Shown here: positions 17,259 to 26,223 of the stretch, one piece after another
Position numbering within the stretch: position 1 is the first letter of the stretch
Layout of the letters: each line of letters begins with the position of its first letter
Assembly (NCBI RefSeq): GCF_000513475.1
Contig: NC_023003.1
Span: forward strand, 558,001 to 622,000
Length of the DNA: 64,000 bases
Origin: Candidatus Babela massiliensis
GTDB taxonomy: Bacteria > Babelota > Babeliae > Babelales > Babelaceae
Direction: 5' to 3'
Program-made: the position numbers and the translations under genes
Notes under the pieces: generated by a model
What the model saw: only the letters and a program-made list of their open reading frames with translations
What the model was told of the DNA's origin: nothing
Database searches by the model: none

Positions 17259-17981
17259 TTAAAGTCGCTTATTCTGGTTTGCAATAATAAATAACAATAT
17301 ACCTGTTGCCACTGATGCATTATAAGAGATATCGCTAGTTTTTTGAGGCAATGTAATGCGCTTACCAAAATTTAATATATTTTTAGAAATTCCTGTTCCT
17401 TCACTGCCAATTACTAAACATAAAGGCTCAGTATAATTAGCGTCAAGAGCATTTTCTCCATCAAAAGTTGAGAGATAAATATTATAGTTAGCTTTTCTTA
17501 ATTCTTGAACAGCTGCTTCTACACTGGGAGCTCTATATATTTCTAAATGTTCTGCAAGACCTGCTGACGATTTTAAAGCAACGGAATTAAGCGGAGCTCC
17601 ATTTTTAACTATCAAAATTACCCCGTCAACGGAAGTACAGTAACTAGAACGTAATATCGCTCCAAGATTTCTAGGATCTTGAATACCATCAAGCATAATT
17701 AAAAATTTACTTCTCTTAGGATCAAAAAATTTACCTCTAAAAGCAAAAGGAGCTACTTTTGCAACAACCGATTGATGATCAGTTGTTTCAGCCATTTTGG
17801 AAAGCATATTTTTATCAACATAATTAATTTTAACATAATCAGGTAAAAGTCGTTGAATAGCTGCAAATGCTTTAGGCTCTGGCTTAGTTGTATAAATGGA
17901 ATATAATTTGCGCTTTTTAGCTTTTAAAAGCTCCAATATCGGATGAATTCCATAAACTATATTTTCAGTTGTATTTTTCAT
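17259..17981 (-). CDS. rlmB: 23S rRNA (guanosine(2251)-2'-O)-methyltransferase RlmB (TrmH/SpoU family)
   Basis: A SPOUT enzyme that 2'-O-methylates G2251 of 23S rRNA. 240 residues. The N-terminal substrate-binding domain VYGIHPILELLKAKKR is followed by the three SpoU motifs: MLDGIQDPRNLGAILRSSYC (motif 1, catalytic Arg), LCLVIGSEGTGISKNIL (motif 2) and LPQKTSDISYNASVATGILL (motif 3, N-A-S-V-A). A TrmH-like tRNA enzyme is the alternative, but length and the N-terminal domain favour RlmB. Confidence 0.92.
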   Translation of the reverse strand: MKNTTENIVYGIHPILELLKAKKRKLYSIYTTKPEPKAFAAIQRLLPDYVKINYVDKNMLSKMAETTDHQSVVAKVAPFAFRGKFFDPKRSKFLIMLDGIQDPRNLGAILRSSYCTSVDGVILIVKNGAPLNSVALKSSAGLAEHLEIYRAPSVEAAVQELRKANYNIYLSTFDGENALDANYTEPLCLVIGSEGTGISKNILNFGKRITLPQKTSDISYNASVATGILLFIIANQNKRL

Positions 17982-18092
17982 GTTATTTTTTAAATTATAA
18001 AGATTTGATTATATATTTATTTATAACATAATAACATAAAATTAACTATTAATAACTTAATTATTAATCTTTATTATAGGTCAGACCACATA

Positions 18093-18121
18093 TTGCACAT
18101 TAAAATAAAAAAATGTATAAT
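18093..18121 (+). promoter_or_regulatory. sigma70-type promoter for the Hsp20-like lipoprotein gene
   Basis: TTGCAC (18093-18098), 17-base spacer, TATAAT (18116-18121), 50 bases before the ATG at 18171; TAGGAG precedes that start. Confidence 0.7.
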
Positions 18122-18170
18122 AAGAATAATAATACTTAATATTATTGTGTTTTAATCTATAGGAGATACC

Positions 18171-18857
18171 ATGAGAATAAATTATAAAAAAATGTTTAAT
18201 GGTTTTTCTTTAATGTTACTCACTAGCTGCGGATTAAATCTTCAAGCAAAGAGATACTGGTTCTCTAACCACTTTGATAGCAGCTTCTTTGATGAACTTC
18301 ACTATATAAATGAACGTTTATCTCAAGATTTAAATCAAATGGAAAGCTATTTTTCAAATAATTTTGGAAGACCAGATAATCAGATAGATAAAGAGCAAAA
18401 AAATAAATTAAAAGAATCTCAACAAATTCTTGAAGAAATAAAACCAGAGATAACAAAAGAATCTAACGGAAACGTAGAGATAAAGATATCATTAAAAAAT
18501 ATAAATAAAAAAACTGTAGAAGATATCGTTTTACAAGATAATATATTAAAAGGAATTCTTGAAAGCAATCACGGCAAAATAGAATTTTATATAACAGACA
18601 AATCTATTAAATTGGTTCGTAAATTAGAAGTAAAAGAACATAAAGAAGAATCTAACTACGAAAATCAAGAACAAAAAGATGACAATAATAACACTTCATC
18701 TTTTTATGCTTATCAGTATAGTTATGGTTCAAGCAATGTATATTCATTACCTTTAACTGTAGATCTATCAACAGCACACGCTTCAGTCAAAGATGATACT
18801 TTAATAATTAAATTATCACCAAAAAATTACTCAAAAATAAAAGTACATCATTCTTAA
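18171..18857 (+). CDS. lipoprotein with Hsp20/alpha-crystallin-like domain
   Basis: 228 residues. The N-terminus has a lipobox, LTSC (residues 17-20), after a hydrophobic stretch. A helical middle (DSSFFDELHYINERLSQDL) precedes a split beta domain from about residue 100: GNVEIKISLKNINKKTVEDI, then YSLPLTVDLSTAHASVKDDT and LIIKLSPK. The latter matches the Hsp20 pattern (LPxxVDxxxxxAxxxDGxLxIxxPK), with a roughly 45-residue Lys/Glu/Asn/Tyr-rich insert in the middle. Small heat-shock proteins hold unfolding proteins; a membrane-anchored periplasmic version would be unusual. The assignment rests on motif resemblance only. A clear promoter and terminator frame it as a single-gene unit. Confidence 0.6.
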   Translation: MRINYKKMFNGFSLMLLTSCGLNLQAKRYWFSNHFDSSFFDELHYINERLSQDLNQMESYFSNNFGRPDNQIDKEQKNKLKESQQILEEIKPEITKESNGNVEIKISLKNINKKTVEDIVLQDNILKGILESNHGKIEFYITDKSIKLVRKLEVKEHKEESNYENQEQKDDNNNTSSFYAYQYSYGSSNVYSLPLTVDLSTAHASVKDDTLIIKLSPKNYSKIKVHHS

Positions 18858-18867
18858 ATTTAAAAAT

Positions 18868-18894
18868 AAAAGCCCAGATTTAATCTGGGCTTTT
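18868..18894 (+). terminator. intrinsic terminator
   Basis: AAAAGCCCAGATT / T / AATCTGGGCTTTT; nine GC-containing pairs, then TTTT and a T-rich continuation. The A-run upstream means it can also serve the minus-strand gene ending at 18913. Confidence 0.9.
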
Positions 18895-18912
18895 ATGTTA
18901 ATTGTTTAATTT

Positions 18913-19248
18913 TTATTCTTTTAAAATATTATTAGCAGTATTTTCAGACAGATCTAAAAATACTAATCCTATTTTCTTTGCCAACTCAAGAGCCATAATT
19001 TTAGTTTCATGCTCTTCTTTTTGTAACTTTTGCTCTTCAAAAGTTAAACTATTAAAATCTTTATTAGCTTTATCTATTTCTTTATCAATATCTGCTAATT
19101 CTTTTTTAGCACCTTCAATATTTGATCTAATTTCTTTTGCATTTTCTTTTATTTCATCTAAACTATTCAAATCTTTAACATCTTTAGACCACAGTTGCAA
19201 AGATAAAAACTGAATCATAGTAAGTAAAATAAATTTATAACCTCTCAT
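18913..19248 (-). CDS. small exported coiled-coil protein
   Basis: 111 residues from ATG at 19248. The frame opens at 19260 with MELV, but the ATGGAG there is itself the ribosome-binding site (GGAG, 6 bases before 19248). Signal peptide YKFILLTMIQFLSLQLWS, then a continuous charged helix (EIRSNIEGAKKELADIDKEI, DKANKDFNSLTFEEQKLQ) ending LENTANNILKE-like. Likely an Lpp- or OmpH-like periplasmic rod; no family assigned. It stands opposite the Hsp20-like gene, tail to tail. Confidence 0.7.
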   Translation of the reverse strand: MRGYKFILLTMIQFLSLQLWSKDVKDLNSLDEIKENAKEIRSNIEGAKKELADIDKEIDKANKDFNSLTFEEQKLQKEEHETKIMALELAKKIGLVFLDLSENTANNILKE

Positions 19249-19499
19249 AACAAGCTCCATTTTAAAAACGTTTTATATAACTAAATTATATATTAAATTT
19301 TTTAACAAAATCAATATTGATATCTGCAAAAAAATATTTTTATTTTTACACTTTAAACTATATCGCTATTAATTATATTTATAATCATTAAATAAAATTT
19401 ATTTTTAAATTAAGTATCTTATCATTATCAAGCATTGGAAATTTTGCATTTTATAAAGTATTATTATTCTTATTAATAATTATTAAATAAAGTTAATTT

Positions 19500-21500
19500 A
19501 TGTACATTCAAGTCAAGCTTTTAAATCGAGCATTACCCACTCTTACTTATAAAGTACCGGAAAGTTGGGATATCAATAATTTAATAGGCTCATTTGTAAA
19601 AGTACCACTTAAAAATCAGACTGAAATTGCCTATATAGAAGATATAACATATAAAATAAGTAGTACAATAAATTTTTCTATAAAAGAAGCACATTCTATA
19701 GAAATTATTCCTAAGGATAGACTTTATAATAGTTTTGTTAAACAGCTTAGTTCTTATTATGCAATTAATTATATTTATTTTTTTAAGAGAATATATCAAT
19801 TTTTAAAAGAAAAAGAGCTAAAAGAATCTATAGAACTTAATAATAAATTAACTAAAATAGACTCTATTAAATTAACTAAAGAACAACAATATATATTCAA
19901 TAAAATCGAACCAAATATAGTAAATAACAAATACTATCCAAGTTTAATTTATGGAGTAACAGGATCGGGTAAAACTGAAATCTATAAGCAACTTATTATC
20001 AGTGCAATAGAACAAAATAAAAGCGTATTGCTATTGCTACCTGAAGTTTCCTTGGCTATAGAATTTTATAATCTACTGAAATTACAGTTACCTGAAAATT
20101 TTATTATTTATGGTTTTCATTCAGCAACCAGCATTAAAGAAAAAAGATTATTATGGCACGATCTTAATCAAAACAAAAATCTTATAATTATTGGAGTACA
20201 TTTACCTATATTATTACCAATAAACAACCTAGGTTTAATTATAGTTGATGAAGAACATGATACCAACTTTCAATCACAAAAACATCCAAAAATAAATGTA
20301 AAAGAAGCAAGCTTACTAAGAGCTAAAATATATAATATTCCTATTGTAATGGGTTCAGCAACACCCAGTATAACTTCTTTATATAATGCTGAAAAATTTG
20401 GTTGGGAAATATTTGAATTAAAAGAGCGTTTTGCAGGAAACTTTCCTAAAATTCAACTTGTTAAGTTAAATGAAAATAAAAATAGAAAGAACTTTTGGAT
20501 AACAAAAGAGTTGGAAAAAGAAATAGCTATTCGTTTAGAGAAAAAAGAGCAAATTATAATTTTTATAAATAGAAGAGGTTATAGCTTTTTTATACAATGT
20601 AAAGAATGCTCAAATATACCTACTTGCATAAATTGTTCTGTAAGTTTAACAGTTCATAATAAAAAAGATAAAATCAATAAAAACATACAAAACTTATTAA
20701 TATGTCATTACTGTACTTATTTTATAGAAGAACCTAAATCGTGTATTAAATGCAACAAAAAAGAGGATTCATTAATCAAAAAGGGTATAGGCACTCAGCA
20801 AATAGTAACTATATTAGAAAAATTATTTCCTACAGCAAAAATTGCTCGTGCTGATTTAGATTCAACAGTTAACAAAAAAAATTGGCAACAAATAATGCAA
20901 AAATTTAATGCAAACGAAATAGATATATTAGTAGGAACTCAAACTATTACTAAAGGTTATAATTTTAAAAACGTCACATTAGTAGGATTACTATGGGCAG
21001 ATATAAATTTAGGGCTACCATTTTATAATGCAGCTGAAGTTACTTTACAACAACTTATTCAAGTCTCCGGTAGAGCAGGCAGACAATCAAAAGATAGTTT
21101 AGTGATTATACAAACTATGTTAGAACATAAGATATATAATTACATAAATGAAACTGAATATAGAAATTTCTATGAATATGAAATAAAAAATAGAGCTTTA
21201 CTAAGATATCCACCTTACATAAGGTTTGCCGAAATTGAGATTAAAAATAAAGATGCTGAATTAATAGAAAATGAAATCGATTTAATTTCTCAAGATATAA
21301 GTAATTATATTTTAAAAAATAATCTAAAAACCATAATGTTAGGACCTGTAGAACCGCCAGTTAGTATGATAAAAAATGTTCATATACGCAAAATATATCT
21401 AAAATGCCATGAAATAAACAACTTGATAAAGATATTTATGTCGATCGAAAAAGATCAATATAAAAGCCAAATATTTTTTACCCCAAATCCTCTTAATTAG
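19500..21500 (+). CDS. priA: primosomal protein N' (replication restart helicase PriA)
   Basis: A 3'-5' superfamily 2 helicase that reloads the replisome at stalled forks. 666 residues, slightly shorter than most PriA (about 730). The N-terminal DNA-binding domain is reduced: it lacks part of the usual stretch before the helicase core. Walker A YGVTGSGKTE at residues 151-160, DEEHD at 250-254, VMGSATPSITSL, then the zinc region with CKECSNIPTCINCSV and CHYC...CIKC, and motif VI QVSGRAGRQ. The last 8 bases overlap the converging DUF4097-like gene. Confidence 0.95.
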   Translation: MYIQVKLLNRALPTLTYKVPESWDINNLIGSFVKVPLKNQTEIAYIEDITYKISSTINFSIKEAHSIEIIPKDRLYNSFVKQLSSYYAINYIYFFKRIYQFLKEKELKESIELNNKLTKIDSIKLTKEQQYIFNKIEPNIVNNKYYPSLIYGVTGSGKTEIYKQLIISAIEQNKSVLLLLPEVSLAIEFYNLLKLQLPENFIIYGFHSATSIKEKRLLWHDLNQNKNLIIIGVHLPILLPINNLGLIIVDEEHDTNFQSQKHPKINVKEASLLRAKIYNIPIVMGSATPSITSLYNAEKFGWEIFELKERFAGNFPKIQLVKLNENKNRKNFWITKELEKEIAIRLEKKEQIIIFINRRGYSFFIQCKECSNIPTCINCSVSLTVHNKKDKINKNIQNLLICHYCTYFIEEPKSCIKCNKKEDSLIKKGIGTQQIVTILEKLFPTAKIARADLDSTVNKKNWQQIMQKFNANEIDILVGTQTITKGYNFKNVTLVGLLWADINLGLPFYNAAEVTLQQLIQVSGRAGRQSKDSLVIIQTMLEHKIYNYINETEYRNFYEYEIKNRALLRYPPYIRFAEIEIKNKDAELIENEIDLISQDISNYILKNNLKTIMLGPVEPPVSMIKNVHIRKIYLKCHEINNLIKIFMSIEKDQYKSQIFFTPNPLN

Positions 21501-22296
21501 ATTTAATAACTATTTGTCCTACATTACTTTTTAAACTAATTTTACTCTCTCCTAACCCTATAACACCATGAGCTTGACTTGAAATATATGGAAAAGTTTT
21601 AACAATTTTAATTTCATTAAAACTTGAACAAATAGATCCTGTAGTCAATTGAGCATTAACTTCAGCATTTACATTTGTTGGTAATAATAAAGTTATTTTT
21701 CCAGTATTAGTAGATAATTCTATAGTTAAGTTATCTAATAACTTTTGATTTAAGTATATAGCTCCAACATTTGTAGACGCTTTAACACTCTTAGTTGAAT
21801 TATTTATATCTATCGCTCCTGTATTAGTTATAGCTGTTATATTACCAGATATATTATTAAGTTCTATAGCACCACAATTAGTTTGACAATTTACCTCTTG
21901 AGAGATATCGCTTAACTTAATAGAACCTACATTTGTATAAATTTTTTCTAACTTAGTATCTTTAGGGACTTTAATTTCAATACTTACTTCTGTATCATTA
22001 TTTTTTGTATCAGCTTTAATATGAACTTTATTAGCTTTCACTGCCATATGTAATTTAATCTCCTTAAGAAGTTCTCTAGATTTAGCCTTTTTAACTATAT
22101 TTATTTCTATTTTATCAGTAGTTGATCCTTCTATAGATATAGCTCCAACATTATTATCTATTTTAATTAGACCATCTTTAAAAGGATGTTGTTGATGGAT
22201 CGTTTCTTCAAACTTTTTACCATTGAAAAAATTAGTACTATTTAACACCAAGTAACCAATAGAAATTGCAAATACAAGCAATAGAAGACATTTCAT
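21493..22296 (-). CDS. DUF4097-like exported beta-repeat protein
   Basis: 267 residues. N-terminal membrane segment (LLLLVFAISIGYLVLNS), then short beta repeats: NNVGAISIEGS, TNVGSIKLSDIS, TNCGAIELNNISG, TNTGAIDINNST, TNVGAIYLN, TNTGKITLLLP, SNVGQIVIKSN. The recurring (T/N)xGxIxL/I pattern is the stacked beta rungs of the DUF4097 (Adhesin) family, usually membrane-anchored. Role unknown; some relatives sit with envelope-stress regulators. The 3' end overlaps priA by 8 bases on the opposite strand. Confidence 0.8.
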   Translation of the reverse strand: MKCLLLLVFAISIGYLVLNSTNFFNGKKFEETIHQQHPFKDGLIKIDNNVGAISIEGSTTDKIEINIVKKAKSRELLKEIKLHMAVKANKVHIKADTKNNDTEVSIEIKVPKDTKLEKIYTNVGSIKLSDISQEVNCQTNCGAIELNNISGNITAITNTGAIDINNSTKSVKASTNVGAIYLNQKLLDNLTIELSTNTGKITLLLPTNVNAEVNAQLTTGSICSSFNEIKIVKTFPYISSQAHGVIGLGESKISLKSNVGQIVIKSN

Positions 22297-22447
22297 ATTT
22301 AATATCCATTCATTAAAAATAATTATTTTATTAATAATATAACATATTTTAAGCTAATTTTATATATAAAATTAACAAATATCGACTTCTAAGTTAAAAG
22401 TATTTAGAATTAAAATAAAGCATATGAAATAAATTAATATTAATAAA

Positions 22448-22832
22448 ATGAAAATCAAAGATCTATCTATTTATATAAGTAACTTTAAAGATATGGTTCA
22501 GGGAGATTATCTATACGTTGATAAAACTAAATATATTTATAAGCTATTCAAATGATAAATAATTTATAAATTATTGGTTTGAATCAGGAACACCAACTTT
22601 TTTAATACATTTAATGTCAAAGCAATATTACTCAATTGAAAATATCGATCAAGAAGAAGGATCTCAAGAAACATTAGGGAACTTTGACATAGATAATATT
22701 CCTCTTGTGCCACTACTATTTCAAACAGGTTATTTAACAATTGCTGATTATGATCAGGCAACTCAAAAGTTTAAACTCAAATTTCCAAATTATGAAGTAA
22801 AGTGTTCATTTATCTACAACATTAATAGATAG
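22448..22832 (+). pseudogene. decayed AAA-ATPase-like / PD-(D/E)XK family gene
   Basis: Two frame pieces of one family remain. Piece one (22448-22555) reads MKIKDLSIYISNFKDMVQGD then YLYVDKTKYIYKLFK and a stop; this is the N-terminal start of the AAA-ATPase-like (PF09820 type) proteins, which have FxxLRxxxxYYVDKT. Piece two (about 22563-22832) reads NYWFESGTPTFLIHLM, then LVPLLFQTGYLTI and FPNYEVKCSF, the middle and later conserved parts. The intervening ATPase core and the C-terminal nuclease domain are gone. Members are abundant in amoeba-associated bacteria and Bacteroidetes. Family recognised by motif memory. Confidence 0.8.
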
Positions 22833-22973
22833 ATTTAGGTCTTAACCAAGATACTAAATTATTATAATTCATTTTGACAATCCAGATTAGCACTTTATTA
22901 ATAACTTAGATTATAGTATTATTAATAAAAATTTTAGATTATATTTATAAATAAATTTAAATTTCATATTTTG

Positions 22974-23002
22974 TTTACAAAATTGTTTTAGAATACTAGA
23001 TT
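22974..23002 (+). promoter_or_regulatory. candidate secA promoter
   Basis: TTTACA (22974-22979), 17-base spacer, TAGATT (22997-23002). Both boxes deviate from consensus. secA starts at 23084. Confidence 0.4.
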
Positions 23003-23083
23003 AAAAATATTTAAGTTAAAAAAATTTATTTGAAAAATTTTTACCATCTATGTTTTGGCTAATATTAGATTGAGGGATAGATA

Positions 23084-25633
23084 ATGATAACAAATTTACT
23101 TGCAAAATTATTTGGCACAAGTAACCAAAGAGAATTGAGAAAACTATACCCTATAGTTAACCAAATTAATTCTTTTGAACCAAACATACAAAGCTTATCA
23201 GATGAAGAGCTTGCAAATAAGACAAAATACTTTAAAGAACAATTAAGTCAAGGTCGCACTCTTGATGATATATTGCCAGAAGCTTATGCGGTAGTAAGAG
23301 AAGCTGCTTTTAGGAAATTAAATCAGAGACATTACGATGTACAGCTAATTGGTGGAATAGTATTACATCAAGGCAAAATTTCTGAAATGAAAACTGGTGA
23401 AGGTAAAACTTTAACAGCAACATTACCACTTTATTTAAATGCACTAACAGGAAAAGGTACACATTTAGTAACCGTTAACGATTATTTAGCTCGACGTGAT
23501 GCTGAATGGATGAGCTTAATATTTAATTACTTAGGTCTATCTGTTGGAGTTATACAGAATTCTCTTAGCGATACAGAGCGTAAAAGAATTTACAAGTCAG
23601 ATATAATTTATGCAACTAATAATGAGCTAGGTTTTGATTATCTTAGAGATAATATGAAGTTTAGATTAGAAGACTACGTTCAAAGAGAACTTAATTATGC
23701 AATTGTTGATGAAGTAGATTCGATATTAATAGATGAAGCTCGAACTCCCTTAATCATTTCAGGAGCCTCTGATGAAAGTAGTCAACTTTATATGCAAGCA
23801 GATAAAGCTATATTAACTTTAAGCACTAGTGACTATGAAATAGACGAAAAACAGAGAAACGTACAACTAAATGAAGCAGGTAACGATAAAATAGAATCTT
23901 ATTTCCATATCAATAATCTGTATGATCTTGAAAATTTAAAACTTTTACATCACGTTAATCAAGCTCTTAGAGCACACACTTTATTCAAAAAAGATGTACA
24001 ATATGTTGTAAGAGATAATGAAGTTCTAATTGTTGATGAATTTACTGGTCGTATATTACCAGGTCGCCGTTATAGTGACGGATTACATCAAGCAATAGAG
24101 GCTAAAGAGCATGTTAAAATAGAACGTGAATCTCAAACTCTTGCATCTATAACTCTTCAAAATTACTTTAGATTATATAATAAATTAGCAGGCATGACCG
24201 GAACCGCATCAACAGAAGCTGAAGAGTTTCATAGAATATATAATCTTGATGTAGTTTCTATACCTACAAATAGACCGATGATCAGATTAGATCAACCTGA
24301 TTTAATATTCTTAAGCAAGAATGGAAAATATAAAGCAATAGTTGAAGATGTAAAAGAAAGACACAAAAAGGGTCAACCTGTCTTAATTGGTACAGTAGCT
24401 GTAGAAACTTCAGAACTTTTAAGTATGATTTTAAGATCAGCAGGTGTACCTCATGATGTATTAAATGCTAAAAATCATGCCCGTGAAGCAGAAATAGTAG
24501 CTCATGCAGGAGAACCAGGAAGAGTAACAATTGCAACTAATATGGCAGGTCGTGGAACTGATATTAAATTAACAGAAGAATCTAAACAAGCTGGGGGCCT
24601 TTATATTTTAGGCACCGAACGCCATGAAAGTAGAAGAATCGATAATCAGCTTAGAGGTCGTTCAGGTCGTCAAGGAGATCCAGGCGAATCTCGTTTTTAT
24701 ATTTCTTTAGAAGATGACCTAATAAGAATATTTGCCGGCGATAAGATAAAGAACAATATGGAACGTGTAGGTATGACTGAAAATGAAACTATAGAATCGA
24801 ATTATATTTCAAAAACTATAGAACGTTCTCAAGAAAAAGTCGAAAAGTATAATTTCGAAATTAGAAAAAACTTACTTGAATATGATGACGTTCATAATCA
24901 GCAAAGAACTGTAATCTATAATATAAGAAGAAAAGTTCTTGAAAATGAAAATAATATATTTGATCTAGTAAAAGATATGATGTCAGATATGGTTCAAGAT
25001 ATAATCGATTTCAATTCACCAAAACAATCGATTAATCAAGAAATTATAGAAAAAATTGTCAATGATATAACCGGTAGGACTGAGTTAGATTCAAAATTAT
25101 TTGAGTCATTTAACTATCAAAACTATAGAAATTTAGAAGATCTTCACAAAGATCTATTAAGTGCTCTGGTTAAACATTATGAATCTAAAATAAGCTCAAT
25201 TAAAGATGAAAAACATCTATATATGATCGGTCAAGCAAATAAGTGGTTAATACTTGAAATTATAGATCAAGCTTGGAAACAACATATGCTTAATTTAGAT
25301 CACTTAAAAGAAGGTATATCTTTAAGAGGATGGGGTCAAAAGAATCCGCTTATTGAATATAAACGTGAAGCATTTGCAATGTTTGAAGATATGATGAGAG
25401 AAATTAAAGCTGAAATAGTTCAAACAGCTTTCCATATCAACGTAGAGCATTTTAATGAAGAAGAAATAGAAAGAAGACGACAATTAGAACTAGAAGAGTT
25501 AAATCTTTTAGGGCCAGATAGTCCTGAAGCAAATATCGCAATTAGTGCAGCTCCTGAAAACAAAGTTGGCAGAAATGAAGATTGTCCTTGCGGTTCAGGT
25601 AAAAAATATAAAAAGTGCTGTTTATTAAAGTAA
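23084..25633 (+). CDS. secA: preprotein translocase ATPase SecA
   Basis: The motor of Sec export, which pushes unfolded preproteins through SecYEG. 849 residues, normal length. Landmarks: Walker A MKTGEGKTLTATLPLYLNAL (GEGKT 105-109), VDEVDSILIDEARTPLIISG (Walker B and DEAD-like), the preprotein cross-linking domain, NMAGRGTDIKLTEE, QLRGRSGRQGDPGESRFYIS (arginine fingers) and a C-terminal zinc motif, NEDCPCGSGKKYKKCC, that binds SecB or ribosomes in the family. GAGGGA precedes the ATG. Central to this organism, which exports many proteins from this window. Confidence 0.98.
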   Translation: MITNLLAKLFGTSNQRELRKLYPIVNQINSFEPNIQSLSDEELANKTKYFKEQLSQGRTLDDILPEAYAVVREAAFRKLNQRHYDVQLIGGIVLHQGKISEMKTGEGKTLTATLPLYLNALTGKGTHLVTVNDYLARRDAEWMSLIFNYLGLSVGVIQNSLSDTERKRIYKSDIIYATNNELGFDYLRDNMKFRLEDYVQRELNYAIVDEVDSILIDEARTPLIISGASDESSQLYMQADKAILTLSTSDYEIDEKQRNVQLNEAGNDKIESYFHINNLYDLENLKLLHHVNQALRAHTLFKKDVQYVVRDNEVLIVDEFTGRILPGRRYSDGLHQAIEAKEHVKIERESQTLASITLQNYFRLYNKLAGMTGTASTEAEEFHRIYNLDVVSIPTNRPMIRLDQPDLIFLSKNGKYKAIVEDVKERHKKGQPVLIGTVAVETSELLSMILRSAGVPHDVLNAKNHAREAEIVAHAGEPGRVTIATNMAGRGTDIKLTEESKQAGGLYILGTERHESRRIDNQLRGRSGRQGDPGESRFYISLEDDLIRIFAGDKIKNNMERVGMTENETIESNYISKTIERSQEKVEKYNFEIRKNLLEYDDVHNQQRTVIYNIRRKVLENENNIFDLVKDMMSDMVQDIIDFNSPKQSINQEIIEKIVNDITGRTELDSKLFESFNYQNYRNLEDLHKDLLSALVKHYESKISSIKDEKHLYMIGQANKWLILEIIDQAWKQHMLNLDHLKEGISLRGWGQKNPLIEYKREAFAMFEDMMREIKAEIVQTAFHINVEHFNEEEIERRRQLELEELNLLGPDSPEANIAISAAPENKVGRNEDCPCGSGKKYKKCCLLK

Positions 25634-25647
25634 TATGAAATAACTTC

Positions 25648-25678
25648 AAAAAGGCCCATAATTTATATGGGCCTTTTT
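25648..25678. terminator. bidirectional terminator between secA and an F-box gene
   Basis: AAAAAGGCCCATA / ATTTA / TATGGGCCTTTTT. It stops secA and, read on the minus strand, lies directly after the stop codon (25680) of the converging gene. Confidence 0.9.
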
Positions 25679-25679
25679 A

Positions 25680-26081
25680 CTATAAAGTCATAACAACAAC
25701 CATTACAATTATCATAAAAATATTAATTTTATAATGAATAATTTCATGTTCCTTTTGCTTTTGATGCGATGTAAAAAGTAATCCACAATTATAATTACAT
25801 TTAATTAAATCTTTTTTTATCCTATTAATTAAATACAATTCAGGATCCTGAATAGTTAAACTCCTAAATTCTCTATTAACTCTTGATAAAATATTTATTG
25901 CACTGTCAATTTGATCTAGGTTATAACGACCTGTAATATATTGAAAAATATGCAATTTTACCTCACGAGGCAAATGATCAAAATTAACCTCGTTAAATTG
26001 ATCTATAGAATTATCCTTATGCATTGGATTTAGATTAAAAATCCAGACACTTGAAAAAAATATAACCAACTTATTCTTCAT
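25680..26081 (-). CDS. exported F-box-like protein, short
   Basis: 133 residues. Hydrophobic N-terminus (LVIFFSSVWIFNLNPM), then FDHLPREVKLHIFQYITGRY and NLDQIDSAINILSRVNREFR: the same F-box-like core as its upstream neighbours (LPREVK..IF.YI.GRYxLDQI..AIN.LS.VN.E.R.LT). The C-terminus is only a short Cys/His stretch (KCNYNCGLLFTSHQKQKEH) and a hydrophobic tail, where relatives carry the conserved module. The copy may be truncated by frame loss. The CxxxC...HxxxxxH spacing could bind zinc, but this is weak. Confidence 0.7.
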   Translation of the reverse strand: MKNKLVIFFSSVWIFNLNPMHKDNSIDQFNEVNFDHLPREVKLHIFQYITGRYNLDQIDSAINILSRVNREFRSLTIQDPELYLINRIKKDLIKCNYNCGLLFTSHQKQKEHEIIHYKINIFMIIVMVVVMTL

Positions 26082-26161
26082 ATATTTAAATAACCTAAAT
26101 TATATATCTCTAGTACCTGCTTAAATATAACATAAACGATTTTTAAATAATTTTAAATAAA

Positions 26162-26187
26162 AGATGCTCGGAATTGTCCGAGCATCT
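26162..26187 (-). terminator. intrinsic terminator after the 26224 gene
   Basis: AGATGCTCGGA / ATTG / TCCGAGCATCT, 11 perfect pairs; on the minus strand it is followed by TTTTATTTAAAATTATTT. Confidence 0.88.
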
Positions 26188-26223
26188 AATTACAAACCAA
26201 CAAGCATTATAGGCTAAACGTAA

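Noticed and set aside
18902-19213. Plus-strand open frame opposite the coiled-coil gene
   Set aside because: Ser/Phe/Leu-rich shadow of the Lys/Glu helix on the other strand; no ribosome-binding site.
22564-22761. Minus-strand open frame in the pseudogene
   Set aside because: Complement of the AAA-ATPase-like remnant, which has clear family motifs on plus.
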